NCBI GenBank assembly: GCA_023091735.1
Contig: JALKBU010000838.1
Span: 1-22,899, forward strand
Reading direction: 5' to 3'
From: Trichomonas tenax
Lineage: Eukaryota > Parabasalia > Trichomonadida > Trichomonadidae
Length of the DNA: 22,899 nt
A program made the position numbers and the translations under genes. Below, piece by piece: positions 1-8,927 of this stretch. Numbering within the stretch: position 1 is the stretch's first letter; each line of letters opens with the position of its first letter. The notes under the pieces were generated by a model. That model did no database searches and was not told the origin of the DNA. It was given only the letters and a program-made list of their open reading frames with translations.

Positions 1-457
1 GCCACTTATACCACTGGATAGACAACTATCAATATGTACATGAAAGTACTTTCAAATCGAAAAAATATTGATCAGATAAAAAGTTATGAAGGTCGCGGGA
101 CTACACAGCAGAAGGAAAAATTTTCCCCGAAAAAGTTTTGCATATTTGACATGTAAAATAAAACGTTGTCAAATATTTATAGTGTAAAATTTTTTATCTT
201 CTTCAATATTCATTATTTTGGATCTATATTAAAATAATAATTTTAGCTAATTATTTAAACTCTAATTCTTAAGTTGTAAATCAAAAATATTAACTTTGTA
301 TTTCAAAAATCGAAATTTGTTGAAACTAATATTTGACATGTAAAAAATGATTTTAAATATGACATGTAATTATATTTTACAAACCATTTTGTTCAAAGGA
401 ATGTCAGAATGTCAAAAATATTGATGTAAAACATGATATGCTTTTGTTATCATATAA
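1..457. other. AT-rich intergenic DNA with repeated TGACATGTAAA motif
   Basis: No gene can be supported here. Bases 3-71 form a short open frame ending in TGA that could be the tail of a gene to the left, but it is too short to name. Three copies of TGACATGTAAA/T are seen at 147-157, 334-344 and 360-370. The same motif recurs upstream of other genes in this window, so this stretch is probably regulatory DNA or the remains of it. Confidence 0.5.
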
Positions 458-1427
458 AAGATCCAAATTCAACATCATTCAGATGATGTAGATGCATGGT
501 ATTTGTACTATGGTCCAAAATCACATAGTGTTGTTTCTGGAAGTAATCCTGACTTCGAAATCGACAATTATATAGAGTTCAAGTATTCAAACTTCGATGA
601 TTATCAAAGCAGTCCAATTGAAGTGAATCTGCCATCATCACTTGTGTTGGCTTCTCACAGTTATTTTAACAACTGTCGTGCACAATTTGGAGGCGCAATA
701 TGCATTAAATTTGGAGGCGCAAATTGTCCACTATAAATGCTCCACAATTAGTTGTTATTTGACTATTGATGGAGGTATAGGTGCGGGTCTATACGTGCTT
801 TCTTATAGTATTTCTTTTATGAATGAAAGTTCGATTAGTGATTGCGGCAATGATATTGTTCACGCATATGCACCTTATGCTTTTATGAACAGCAGCATAA
901 GTTGCACAAGAACTAATACATCATTCAACCACATGTGTGGTGATTGTTTGTCCAATTTCTTTAATGCAAAAGCGAATTGGACAAACGCTATATTTTTTTC
1001 TAATATAGACACTCATAGAGATGGCGAGCATTATTGCTGGAACTCAACCATTGATTTCAATTGGTGTAACATACTGAACACTACAGTTCCCGGCCAGCAA
1101 TGGGCCTTAGTATGTGCGAACAGAGGCCATGTTGTTATGAGAAATTCAACAATAATGTTCAATAAGATAGAATGCTTTTTTAAAGGTGTCAATGGAGGAA
1201 ATGTCAGTGTGATTGATTGTTCCATTGATAAAGATGCTTCTTTTTGTGGTGATTTCGTTAAATCTGAAGTCACTGTTAGAGATTCAATCACAATTTTTAT
1301 CGAACCAAAATATTTAACTGCGAAAGTCGAGAAATGCTTCGCATATAATGGAGAGCTCGAAATATTTATAAACAGAATAAGACAAGTCATCTTTGCCATT
1401 GTAATAATAAATGAAAATTCTTATTAA
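458..1427 (+). pseudogene. Pmp-like beta-helix surface protein fragment, 5'-truncated and frameshifted
   Basis: An open frame without any ATG runs from 458 (just after an in-frame TAA at 455) to a TAA at 734. Coding character then continues in the next frame to 1427. The first part ends with two FGGA motifs next to a YFNNC motif, the pattern of chlamydial-type polymorphic membrane protein repeats, a large surface-protein family in trichomonads. The second frame keeps the style: many Cys, Asn, Ser and Ile residues, short strand-turn units, a DGG motif and Asn-x-Ser/Thr sites. The shift falls at about 700-735, beside a 15-bp direct repeat (684-698 and 708-722). There is no signal peptide, and no transmembrane anchor beyond a weakly hydrophobic tail. 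Family members are usually several hundred residues or more, so this is probably a dead fragment. A single sequencing error at the shift would still leave a 5'-truncated gene. Confidence 0.6.
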
Positions 1428-1517
1428 CTTTATTATTTGCTGGTTTATTGGTATAATTAATATAAAGAAGATATATATAAGATTGAGTGTGATAAATATG
1501 AAAACTAAACAATATTT

Positions 1518-2354
1518 TTACATTCCAAATAATTTCGGCATGTTTTCTGGAGTTTGGATGCAACCCTCGAAGAGAGGCTTCTGTTGAAGTGGCGTTGACG
1601 CCTTCTGAAGAAGTGTCTTGAATGGAGGAACACGCAATTCACTGATTGGACGCTGAATTTCTGGATCAATGATTTTATTGGGATCGTATTGTGTTATTTT
1701 TGGGTCTGAAGCGGATCTCTGCGGTACTGGGCTTGGAGCAGCACTTGTTTTCGGTGATGGAGGAGTAAGAGGAAGAGGTCTTACAATTTTTGGTTTCTTT
1801 TCTTCCTCTGATTCTTTCTCAGAATCTTTATCTTTAGAATTGAATTTTTCTGAATATTCTTCATTTGATTCGGAATCTAATGATGACATAGCAGGCATTG
1901 GCATTCTGGATGTTGGTGCTTTCATCATCTTTTCAACTGCTTGTTTCTCTAAGTATTCTAAGAGTTCTTTCTTCGGTTTGCATTTATCACACTTGAAAGG
2001 TGCTCCGTTATCCTTAGCAAAGTGAAGTTCGAGTAAGAAAATTGATTCGGTTTCAAATCTTGTGAAAATATTGAGTTCTAATTTTAATTTCTTGTTTGAA
2101 CTGAGTAAATCAACAGGGATTGTTGCTTTTCCGAGTGAATGGTTTCTTTCAGCAGTTGTGAGGGTGATTTTTATCATATCGTGGCGGTTTTCGGAATTGA
2201 GTTTAGAGACTTTTTTCGAATCTCCATTTCCGTTCTTCAATTCTATGAAGTTTCCACCATTTCTACCGATGATGGAGAACATGAGGCACGTCCTCGATGC
2301 GCCTTTGTCTAACGGGAACTTGAGAGTCTCGCGAAGACGTACGTAAATAGGCAT
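1518..2354 (-). CDS. C2-like domain protein with Ser/Pro-rich tail
   Basis: This encodes 278 aa. The first 110 or so residues are beta-rich, with alternating hydrophobic strands, a FSIIGRNGG turn and an arrangement resembling a C2 or NT-C2 membrane/scaffold domain. A KCDKC motif follows at about 122. The rest is low complexity and charged: a Ser/Glu/Asp/Lys stretch, a PLPLTPPSPK proline segment, then basic and Pro-rich sequence. Such tails are typical of phosphorylated or SH3/WW-binding linkers. The ATG sits 1 nt after a TCATA initiator-like sequence (read on the minus strand), implying an extremely short leader. The stop is TAA followed by AA, giving the trichomonad UAAA signal. It is divergent from the coiled-coil gene at 2735, and the 380 bp between them hold several TTTACATGTCA motifs. 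The C2 assignment is by pattern only and the function is unknown. Confidence 0.75.
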   Translation of the reverse strand: MPIYVRLRETLKFPLDKGASRTCLMFSIIGRNGGNFIELKNGNGDSKKVSKLNSENRHDMIKITLTTAERNHSLGKATIPVDLLSSNKKLKLELNIFTRFETESIFLLELHFAKDNGAPFKCDKCKPKKELLEYLEKQAVEKMMKAPTSRMPMPAMSSLDSESNEEYSEKFNSKDKDSEKESEEEKKPKIVRPLPLTPPSPKTSAAPSPVPQRSASDPKITQYDPNKIIDPEIQRPISELRVPPFKTLLQKASTPLQQKPLFEGCIQTPENMPKLFGM

Positions 2355-2734
2355 TATGACAATAACCTTTTACATAAATTTACATGGCAATAAACTATAG
2401 TTTACATGTCAAAGAATTTCTAAATTTTTCGTAGTTAGTACGTCAATTGTATAGAGTTAATATATTCTATAATCATATCGTTCAAAGTATTTCCAAATCC
2501 AAGCTATAATATAAAAAACCGTTGATGTCAAAAATTACAATCTTATTGTCGGTTTTGAAGATTTTGATAAATTTACTTGTCAAAAATTTTATATTGTTAT
2601 TTTACGTGGCAGAAAGTGCTAAGATCTTAAAAAGCTGTTCATTGATTGGAGAATTACCAGGAAAAGCCAAATATTTTGAAATTTCGCACTTTTATGTTCT
2701 GAAATAAAAATCTAAAATTTGACAAATTTCATAA
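2355..2734. promoter_or_regulatory. Divergent intergenic promoter region with TTTACATGTCA-type motifs
   Basis: This region separates two divergently transcribed genes. It holds four matches to the recurring 11-mer: TTTACATGGCA (2379-2389), TTTACATGTCA (2401-2411), TTTACTTGTCA (2572-2582) and TTTACGTGGCA (2601-2611). The two copies nearest each gene lie 25-57 and 124-163 bp from the respective ATG. A TCATA initiator-like pentamer directly precedes each start codon (2355-2359 minus; 2729-2733 plus). A 61-codon ORF at 2522-2707 overlaps these motifs and is probably chance. Confidence 0.5.
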
Positions 2735-3991
2735 ATGACAAAAGCAGTTTTAGTTACGTTGGAAAAGCAGATTCAACGTAAACAAGCTGAGCTCGACACC
2801 CTTGAAGAGCAAATCATCACCGGAAAGGGTGGACGACACGTTAGCCAAGACGAGGTTGAAAAAGTGAATCGCATTATGAAATATCTCGACAAATACAGAA
2901 AATTCCTATTCAGGGAATTAGGCGATATCAACATGAAAACTGAAGGTCCATTGGATGAACTGACAACCGCTCTTTTGGACAAATATAATTCTGCGTTAAA
3001 TGAAAAGAAAGACAAATTGAAGAAACAGTATGACACAAGCAATGAATACATTGAGTATATTACAGATTTGAAAAAGAAACGCAAAGAACTCGCGAATAAA
3101 ATTCATGCCAATGCAGAAAAGCTGCAAAAGCAGAATCAACTACGAATTGAAAACCTCAATGAGCACATAAACAAGTTGAAATCTGTTAAACAAGGATTAA
3201 TTGCCGCGAGAAAGAAATTCGAGAAACTCGAATTCCCAAAAATCGATTCAAGCTCAAAGTTCTTCTTCAACATGCTCCGGGAAGCCCAAAAGAACTACAA
3301 AAACAGTCAAGAAAAAGTCGATAAACATTCCGAGAACGAAAATGAATTAGAAGCAGAATACGATGAATACATCAAAAAGCAGAACGAAAGAATCCAGAAA
3401 CTTAAAGATCAAATCGAAAAGAACAAAAAGGAAATTGAAAAACGCAAGCAAATGTTGGATCAGCAAAATATGCAACAGGCAGAAACAGAAAAGATCAGGA
3501 AAGAGGTTGCCGAAATCAAAGAAAAGAAACACAATTACGCAGTTAAATTTGATTACGAAATAAAAAGGCACTACAGAAATTGGCTCGCTAAACTGGATAA
3601 TATCGATCATACGGCGCTTCTACACATCAAACAAAGAGTATTCAACAATGTTGAAGGTCTCACGAAAATTAACCAAAATCTCATCGATAACAAGGATGCT
3701 CTCACAGCTCGTCCTGAAACTGTTACTATTGTCGAGAAGCCCAGCATCATTCCAACACCACCCGCTGGAATTAGAAAATATATCGAAATGAGAAACGAAG
3801 CAAAGAGTCTTTGCCAGGATAAATCTGAAATTAAGTACTTCTTGATTGCTACTAATAGACTCATTCAGATTTACAAGAGCAAGAAGAAACAGAGAGATGA
3901 AACAGAAAAGAAATATGAAGAGAATAAGGTGAAATTTGAGATGAACTATCAAACCCGTCTCAAAATCAAACGCAAATCATTCGGAAATTAA
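2735..3991 (+). CDS. Long coiled-coil protein, function unknown
   Basis: This encodes 418 aa, rich in Lys, Glu, Gln and Asn and almost entirely alpha-helical. Heptad-like coiled-coil stretches run from about residue 5 to 35, 85 to 160 and 180 to 275. A Pro-rich break (PSIIPTPPAG) lies at about 335-345, followed by a second short helical block and a basic C-terminus. No enzymatic motif, signal peptide or membrane segment is visible. Such proteins in trichomonads are usually cytoskeletal or scaffolding components, but that is inference from composition. The ATG at 2735 is preceded immediately by TTTCATAA, a partial initiator match. The stop TAA continues as TAAA. The codon pattern is clearly coding and there is no competing longer frame. 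Confidence 0.85.
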   Translation: MTKAVLVTLEKQIQRKQAELDTLEEQIITGKGGRHVSQDEVEKVNRIMKYLDKYRKFLFRELGDINMKTEGPLDELTTALLDKYNSALNEKKDKLKKQYDTSNEYIEYITDLKKKRKELANKIHANAEKLQKQNQLRIENLNEHINKLKSVKQGLIAARKKFEKLEFPKIDSSSKFFFNMLREAQKNYKNSQEKVDKHSENENELEAEYDEYIKKQNERIQKLKDQIEKNKKEIEKRKQMLDQQNMQQAETEKIRKEVAEIKEKKHNYAVKFDYEIKRHYRNWLAKLDNIDHTALLHIKQRVFNNVEGLTKINQNLIDNKDALTARPETVTIVEKPSIIPTPPAGIRKYIEMRNEAKSLCQDKSEIKYFLIATNRLIQIYKSKKKQRDETEKKYEENKVKFEMNYQTRLKIKRKSFGN

Positions 3992-4379
3992 ATTCATCAA
4001 ATTATTATGTTCGTAGCTATCCACAATTCATTTTAATAAACTATATTACTATATCCAAATATTCTTTTTACCAAATGACAAATACCAAAAACTTCAAATA
4101 ATTTTGAGATCAAAAATATATCAGGTTTTGATATTTTCTCAACACACATTAATAATAAAAACTTTAAATATTGTATATTTATAGATTTACTATTTTATAA
4201 AAATCAATAATTTCTATAAAATTCACAACTTATCAAAAAAATTTGATATATAACAAAAAATCAAAAATGTATAAGTTTAAAAAATGAATTTTTAGCGTAC
4301 ATTAAGGGCGGTAAAGTCCGAATTTAGAGAAATATCGAAAATAAAATGTAAAGTACGTTTACCTTTTTTATATAGTTTT
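3992..4379 (+). other. Intergenic region; possible CCTTT promoter element
   Basis: AT-rich, without a gene. ACCTTT at 4361-4366 lies 14 nt before the ATG of the acidic protein and resembles the CCTTT (M5-type) start-site element described for Trichomonas vaginalis. A short GC-rich patch (4305-4320, GGGCGGTAAAGTCCG) stands out from its surroundings but matches nothing I recognise. No initiator match is seen next to the ATG. Confidence 0.35.
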
Positions 4380-5534
4380 ATGACTGATTTTATTGACCCA
4401 AACACTGACGATGACATTCAATTAGAGGATCCAGAGGACGATCTCGGACTTCCAGATGACATTGATGACGACGACGAACTGAATATCGACGATCTCATCA
4501 AGCAAACAGCGGAATTAGAGGAGGAAGAAATCGGAGAAACCAAAACTCCTGAAAAACAAGAAAACACAGAGCATCAAGAAAAATCAGACGAGATTGACTT
4601 AGAAGAAATCAACAAATATATCGAAGAAAATGATACCGAAGAAACAAAACAAGAATCGCCCGAAAAACCTGAAGACACAAAGGCGCTGCTTGAAGAAGTC
4701 GACAAATTTATTAATGAAGAGATCTCTAAGATCGACGACGGCGATGATAATCCAATACTAGCTGCAAATATGGATGATGAGCTCGCCATTGAGATACCAA
4801 AGGGTTTGGACGATGATGAACCAAATTCTTCAAATGAAACACAAAAAGAAGCAAAAGTCAATAATGAAGAAGACGAGTTAGTCGTTGAAGTATCTAAAGA
4901 ACAAGAACTGTCTGAAGAGACAAAGGATGAAGAACAAAATCAAGAAAATACTCAAAATTCACCCGCAAAATCAGAAAAACAACCAGAAAATAAGGAATTA
5001 ACACCAGACGATGAAGATATAATATTCGACCCTCAAAATGATCCATTCGTTTTACTCGTTTATCCACCAAATCGCAAGCAAAGAAATAATAGTTCAATGA
5101 TGACAGAAAAGGCGAAAGAAAAGAAATCCAATATACCCAGGTGCTTCTCTATCATAATGAAGCAGAAGGAACAAGAATCACAAAATAACGCAAAAGAACA
5201 AGCATTTAAACCAACAGAAACGCAAATCTCAGCGAAATCCAACAATTTAGCGAACGAGCGCAACGAGAGACTCATTCGTGGCGCTGTAGGACCCAGAAAA
5301 TTACTTACAAAGATGCAAGCAGAAACAGTGCTGACAATGTTCAATATCGCTGGTGAGACATCACTTAAAGTTATCAACCAATGCAGTACAACTGGTGGAA
5401 AGGTTTCTGCTGATTCAATTATTAATTTCTTGATGTCTAATACGAATCCAAAGGTCCACACACCAACATCTGTTCTTGTTAAGACTGCACTCAACAATAT
5501 GAGAAATACTGTTTTGTCACCGCGTAAAAAATAA
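4380..5534 (+). CDS. Highly acidic, largely disordered protein
   Basis: This encodes 384 aa. Residues 1 to about 220 are dominated by Asp and Glu with Lys, Gln, Asn, Pro and Ser, including runs such as DDIDDDDELNIDD, and are expected to be disordered. A short ordered-looking patch (FDPQNDPFVLLVYPPNRK) lies at about 218-236, followed by a basic linker. The last 95 residues look folded and helical: two conserved-looking blocks around RGAVGPRKLLTKMQAE and VINQCSTTGGKVSADSIINFL, then a basic end. The acidic N-terminus suggests a chromatin, nucleolar or histone-binding role, but no named domain can be identified. The ATG lies 14 nt after an ACCTTT element. The stop TAA reads on as TAAA. Confidence 0.85.
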   Translation: MTDFIDPNTDDDIQLEDPEDDLGLPDDIDDDDELNIDDLIKQTAELEEEEIGETKTPEKQENTEHQEKSDEIDLEEINKYIEENDTEETKQESPEKPEDTKALLEEVDKFINEEISKIDDGDDNPILAANMDDELAIEIPKGLDDDEPNSSNETQKEAKVNNEEDELVVEVSKEQELSEETKDEEQNQENTQNSPAKSEKQPENKELTPDDEDIIFDPQNDPFVLLVYPPNRKQRNNSSMMTEKAKEKKSNIPRCFSIIMKQKEQESQNNAKEQAFKPTETQISAKSNNLANERNERLIRGAVGPRKLLTKMQAETVLTMFNIAGETSLKVINQCSTTGGKVSADSIINFLMSNTNPKVHTPTSVLVKTALNNMRNTVLSPRKK

Positions 5535-5648
5535 ACGCATATTGTTATAATTCGTTTTATTTAACCATAATATCAATATATTTCACATACAATACAATAT
5601 AAGTAGGATTTAGTTATTCTTTTTTTTAACAAACAAATTTATATAAAT

Positions 5649-6857
5649 TTATAAAAGTTCAGATTTTGCAAATGAGAATACATAATCAAGGAAATCATCA
5701 CCGCAAGCATTAGTAATGATCTGTCCTGTGCAATAAAACAATAATAACAAGAGAAGTGGCATTCCACACACTAACAATGCAGTTTGAAGCTGCGGTGAAG
5801 ACCACAATCTATCGTATCCTATAAGGAATGCAAATGCAGATCCAGGAATGCCATATCTATAAATATCAATGTGGAACAAAACTGTTACATAAAAGTTAAA
5901 CACTGTAGCAAAAATAGCAACAGGCCCACATGATGCATACAATAGTATAACACCAGGCGTGAAGATCAAATAATATAAAAGAAATGTATTCAATTCGACC
6001 ATATCCGTTGATCCTGCGTAACCGATCAGTTTGTAAAGTGGTGGCCAGCTAATGAGTCCTTGGCGAGAGAAGTTAAACTTGAAATAAGCGAACCACTCGT
6101 TAAATAATTTCTTATGCATCATTAAAAGTCCGAAATCTGCGACAAATGTCGAGAACATCATTAACGCACGTGCTAGGTCAAGTCGTAACAAGTAACACGC
6201 TCCAATTGTCGCACCAATTGCCATACCTTCAATTCTCGTTATACAGCAGTACCAGACCGAACAAAGCATGAGAGGTATGTTTTGGATCTTGTAGAATATC
6301 AATGCGAAGCAGACAAACGTAAGAAAAGTTGGTTCACTCGCGATAACACTGTGATAAATCATAAATCTTGTTGGGACGACCGATAGCAGCATTGTTGTTC
6401 TAGTTGGATCGTTTACGCAGTCGTAGATAATCAACAAACGGCGAAATGCGTAAACAAGAAGTGAAGACGAAAAAATGATTGATAAATATGAAGCGAGAAT
6501 CCAGTTTCCAAATGTGAAAAACGACAAAAATCTGATGATCAGAGGATAGCCGGGTAAGTGGCACGCAATATAATAATAAGGATACTGAAATGTTTTTTGC
6601 CAAGGATCTTGAAATGATCCTGCATCGTATAAAGTGATACCGACGTAAATGTAATTTGGCCCATCCCAATATTTCAATATAGAAAGTGGCCCAGCTTGAA
6701 GAGTTGCAGAAATCCAAACGAAAAATGTGACCAAAAACATTACTGTCCAACATTGAAGATCGTCAATGTTCGGACGCCAAAATCCATCTGGAACTGGTGT
6801 TGTTTCGCTCACAGATCGATAAAATTGGTTCCAAATAGTTTTGAAGTCTTTAATCAT
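5649..6857 (-). CDS. Multi-pass GT-C glycosyltransferase, PIG-V/GT39-like
   Basis: This encodes 402 aa with about nine hydrophobic membrane segments. GT-C features are visible: a WDGPNY motif at about 64-69 after the first membrane helix, where the luminal acidic catalytic residue is expected; HLPGYPL at about 100-106; ASEP at about 173-176; and TRIEG at about 207-211, in the place of the TRSNG-type motif of PIG-V. These fit a dolichol-phosphate-mannose-dependent transferase of the ER membrane, such as GPI mannosyltransferase 2 (PIG-V), or a more distant GT-C family such as GT39. The open frame extends two codons further to a GTG, but ATG at 6857 is the first in-frame ATG. The upstream 200 bp hold a cluster of TTTAACCTTA and TTTACATGTCA motifs. 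The stop TAA reads on as TAAA. The fold class is likely; the exact acceptor is not known. Confidence 0.8.
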   Translation of the reverse strand: MIKDFKTIWNQFYRSVSETTPVPDGFWRPNIDDLQCWTVMFLVTFFVWISATLQAGPLSILKYWDGPNYIYVGITLYDAGSFQDPWQKTFQYPYYYIACHLPGYPLIIRFLSFFTFGNWILASYLSIIFSSSLLVYAFRRLLIIYDCVNDPTRTTMLLSVVPTRFMIYHSVIASEPTFLTFVCFALIFYKIQNIPLMLCSVWYCCITRIEGMAIGATIGACYLLRLDLARALMMFSTFVADFGLLMMHKKLFNEWFAYFKFNFSRQGLISWPPLYKLIGYAGSTDMVELNTFLLYYLIFTPGVILLYASCGPVAIFATVFNFYVTVLFHIDIYRYGIPGSAFAFLIGYDRLWSSPQLQTALLVCGMPLLLLLLFYCTGQIITNACGDDFLDYVFSFAKSELL

Positions 6858-7070
6858 TGTCACTTTCGAAGAAATAACCTTTAAAGGTTAAATTTGTCAT
6901 GTAATTTTTTTTCGCCACGTAAAATCACTTTTTTTGGTAAATTTAACCTTAAGTAAGATTTACAAGATATTTTGTCTTGTAAAAATAACTTGTAAATTCA
7001 ACCTTAAATTTTACATGTCGAGATTTAACCTTAGATTCAGTTTTCGTAAATTTAACCTTATAAATTAACT
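6858..7070 (-). promoter_or_regulatory. Upstream region of the glycosyltransferase gene with clustered AACCTTA and ACATGTCA motifs
   Basis: A perfect 14-bp palindrome, AACCTTTAAAGGTT, lies at 6876-6889. TTTAACCTTA or TTCAACCTTA follows at 6942-6951, 6997-7006, 7024-7033 and 7051-7060, three of them preceded by TAAAT or GTAAA. Copies of the other recurrent motif are interleaved: TGTCATGTAAT (6895-6905), CGCCACGTAAA (6913-6923), TGTCTTGTAAA (6973-6983) and TTTACATGTCG (7010-7020). The density of both motifs immediately upstream of a single gene suggests a promoter/operator array. No factor is known to me. Confidence 0.5.
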
Positions 7071-7411
7071 ACACTTTTTTAGCGAATGAAAAAAATTTGA
7101 GAAACGAAGAAAAGAGAGATTTCGTCGGTGTCAGCATAAAGGTGTGTATGAAGAGATCAATAAAATATTGTTAATTTTATGATATGCAGTAATTTTATCA
7201 AATTTTGTTTGTTATTGTGTAAAAGCTTTCTGTGCAGAATATGTACTTCAAGAGTTGCTTGTGTATGAAATGAAAGCCGAGAAAATGTGAAAATACAATC
7301 AATTAATAATTTGAAATGTAGTAGTTTACAAGCTTTGGTTAATATCAACATCATCTCTGTCAGTAAAAAGGCAGAGAAATGCTGATATTGTGATTCGGGA
7401 CAAAAAAATAT
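7071..7411. other. Intergenic region between glycosyltransferase promoter and Myb 3' end
   Basis: A 65-codon minus ORF (7157-7354) has no supporting motif or composition and is treated as chance. The only structure seen is the inverted repeat at 7341-7389, listed separately. Confidence 0.4.
7341..7389 (-). repeat. Imperfect inverted repeat just after the Myb gene stop
   Basis: Arms of about 18 bp at 7341-7359 (AATATCAACATCATCTCTG) and 7372-7389 (CAGAGAAATGCTGATATT) pair with few mismatches around a 12-nt loop. It begins 22 nt after the Myb stop codon on the transcribed strand, so it would fold in the 3' end of that mRNA or lie just beyond its poly(A) site. Confidence 0.5.
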
Positions 7412-8293
7412 TTATATTCCAGATTCTTCAGGCTGGATTTCGGCCGCCGGTGTGAGAACCGGTGTAACTGGGAACTCGAAGCGAAGGTGTCGAGGAAGCT
7501 TTTGAATATCTTCTACGAAACTATCAATCGGCGGAATCTTTCTTGGGAAATTCGATATTGTAAGCAGAGATTGTGATGGAACGAGCGGCTGTAGTTGTTG
7601 CTTAAATTGACTATTTGGTGCTGAATATACTGGATTAAGTTTTCCTTGATTTGGCATAAAACCAACTGAATTATCGTCATCTTTTTCTTTGGTTAACTGT
7701 CTATAATGATATCTGCACTGTGCATCACTTCTATTTCCTAATTCGGCAGCTATTTTTGTCCAACAACGATCGCCATGCTTTTCAACTAACTCGATTAACT
7801 TCGCATCTTCTTCAGGTGTCCAGAGGACTTTAGAAATACGCGGATCTAAGCCTCTAAACCACCGCTGGGAGCACTGGGCTCTCGTTCTGGCATTTCCTAC
7901 ATGGGCACAAACAGCTGCCCAGTTATCCAAACCGAATTTGTATATGCCTGAAAGGAGCCTCTGGTCCTCCAGCTCTGTCCAAGGATGCGTTTTCTTTCGC
8001 GATTGATTTTGGTAATTATATAATGAAGAAAATTGATTAGAAGTTTCGGAAGGTGGTGGAATTGGTGTATCGTCTACTTGCAAAACTGCGTTGATTTTTT
8101 CTAATGGATGGATTGTTCCGATAATTTCTTTAAAAGAGTTCACAGCTTCTTCATGAGATATTTTCCCTTCGATGAAGTTGTCGAAAACTACTTTTATTCT
8201 GTTTAAATCCTCTGGGTTCGCGCGTGGGGCAACCTCTCTAATGTATTGCATGCCCACTGCGAGCAAAGGCTTGAAAGTTTCATTATCATTCAT
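7412..8293 (-). CDS. Myb-like transcription factor, two SANT/Myb repeats
   Basis: This encodes 293 aa. A trichomonad-style N-terminal helical region (about 17-75) is followed by a linker and two tandem Myb repeats. The first is at about 104-151 with tryptophans at 105, 125 and 145; the second is at about 155-200 with W158, W178 and an aromatic Y197 replacing the third Trp. The recognition-helix segments are RTRAQCSQRWFRGL and NRSDAQCRYHYRQL. This is the R2R3-type architecture of the large trichomonad Myb family, which binds initiator-adjacent promoter elements. The C-terminal 90 residues are Pro/Gln-rich and probably regulatory. ATG at 8293 is 26 nt after a TCACTTC initiator match, with a Myb-type TACCGTTA site just upstream, so autoregulation is possible. 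The stop TAA reads on as TAAA. DNA binding is secure; target genes are not known. Confidence 0.92.
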   Translation of the reverse strand: MNDNETFKPLLAVGMQYIREVAPRANPEDLNRIKVVFDNFIEGKISHEEAVNSFKEIIGTIHPLEKINAVLQVDDTPIPPPSETSNQFSSLYNYQNQSRKKTHPWTELEDQRLLSGIYKFGLDNWAAVCAHVGNARTRAQCSQRWFRGLDPRISKVLWTPEEDAKLIELVEKHGDRCWTKIAAELGNRSDAQCRYHYRQLTKEKDDDNSVGFMPNQGKLNPVYSAPNSQFKQQLQPLVPSQSLLTISNFPRKIPPIDSFVEDIQKLPRHLRFEFPVTPVLTPAAEIQPEESGI

Positions 8294-8318
8294 TTAAAAG
8301 ATTATTTGTAAATTTGTC

Positions 8319-8338
8319 GAAGTGAAAAAATAACGGTA
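8319..8338 (-). promoter_or_regulatory. Core promoter of the Myb gene: initiator plus M3/Myb site
   Basis: On the minus strand TCACTTC (8319-8325) matches the trichomonad initiator TCA-Y-W-Y-Y, placing the transcription start near 8323. Just upstream, TACCGTTA (8331-8338) fits the M3 consensus as I remember it and contains AACGG, a classical Myb recognition core, on the other strand. Confidence 0.55.
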
Positions 8339-8927
8339 TTACAAAACTACGAAATTCACACTTATTCGGTGTTTTCTAGTATTGCAGTGATTAGTTTTGA
8401 TAAAAATACTCATTATTCATTAGAAAGTGAAAATTTTGTTGTTATTGTTGATCCAAGATTAAGGGGTTCAGTAGTATTACTATAAAAGCAAATTATTTTT
8501 TTTAAAATTTTTTATTAAATTTCGTTCAGGAAATAACAAAATGCTATGTTTTTTTGAATATTTTATAATGGGGACTTTTCAATACACAAATTATTTTAAT
8601 GCATAAATATGATTAAGCATAAGGAATGGTGAACGACTCAATAAAAGTTTTGATAATAAAACCTCCGCTCTCAAAACTTCTTTGAAGTAATTTTGGTTTA
8701 CATATGAATCAAATAAAGTTTCTGTGAATGATAAATTGAATGCATTCAAAATTTTCACAAACTATTCAATTATAATTTTTTGAATAATTAGCATTTTACT
8801 TTCACATGCAGTAGTAGATTCGATTTCAAAAATGTGTGACCAAATATGTCCGAGTCATCTAGAGAAAGTGATAAGTTTACATGTTAAAAATGTCATGTAA
8901 ACAACAAAAATTGACAAGTAAAATTAT
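8339..8927. other. Gene-free intergenic stretch
   Basis: AT-rich and without a supportable gene on either strand. The right end contains TTTACATGTTA (8876-8886), TGTCATGTAAA (8891-8901) and TGACAAGTAAA (8912-8922), three copies of the recurrent motif within 47 bp. The first two face each other. Confidence 0.45.

Noticed and set aside
2522..2707. 61-codon plus-strand ORF in the divergent intergenic region
   Set aside because: It overlaps several promoter-like motifs, is AT-rich, and has no family or coding bias.
7157..7354. 65-codon minus ORF between the Myb and glycosyltransferase genes
   Set aside because: No motif, no promoter, biased only by AT composition.
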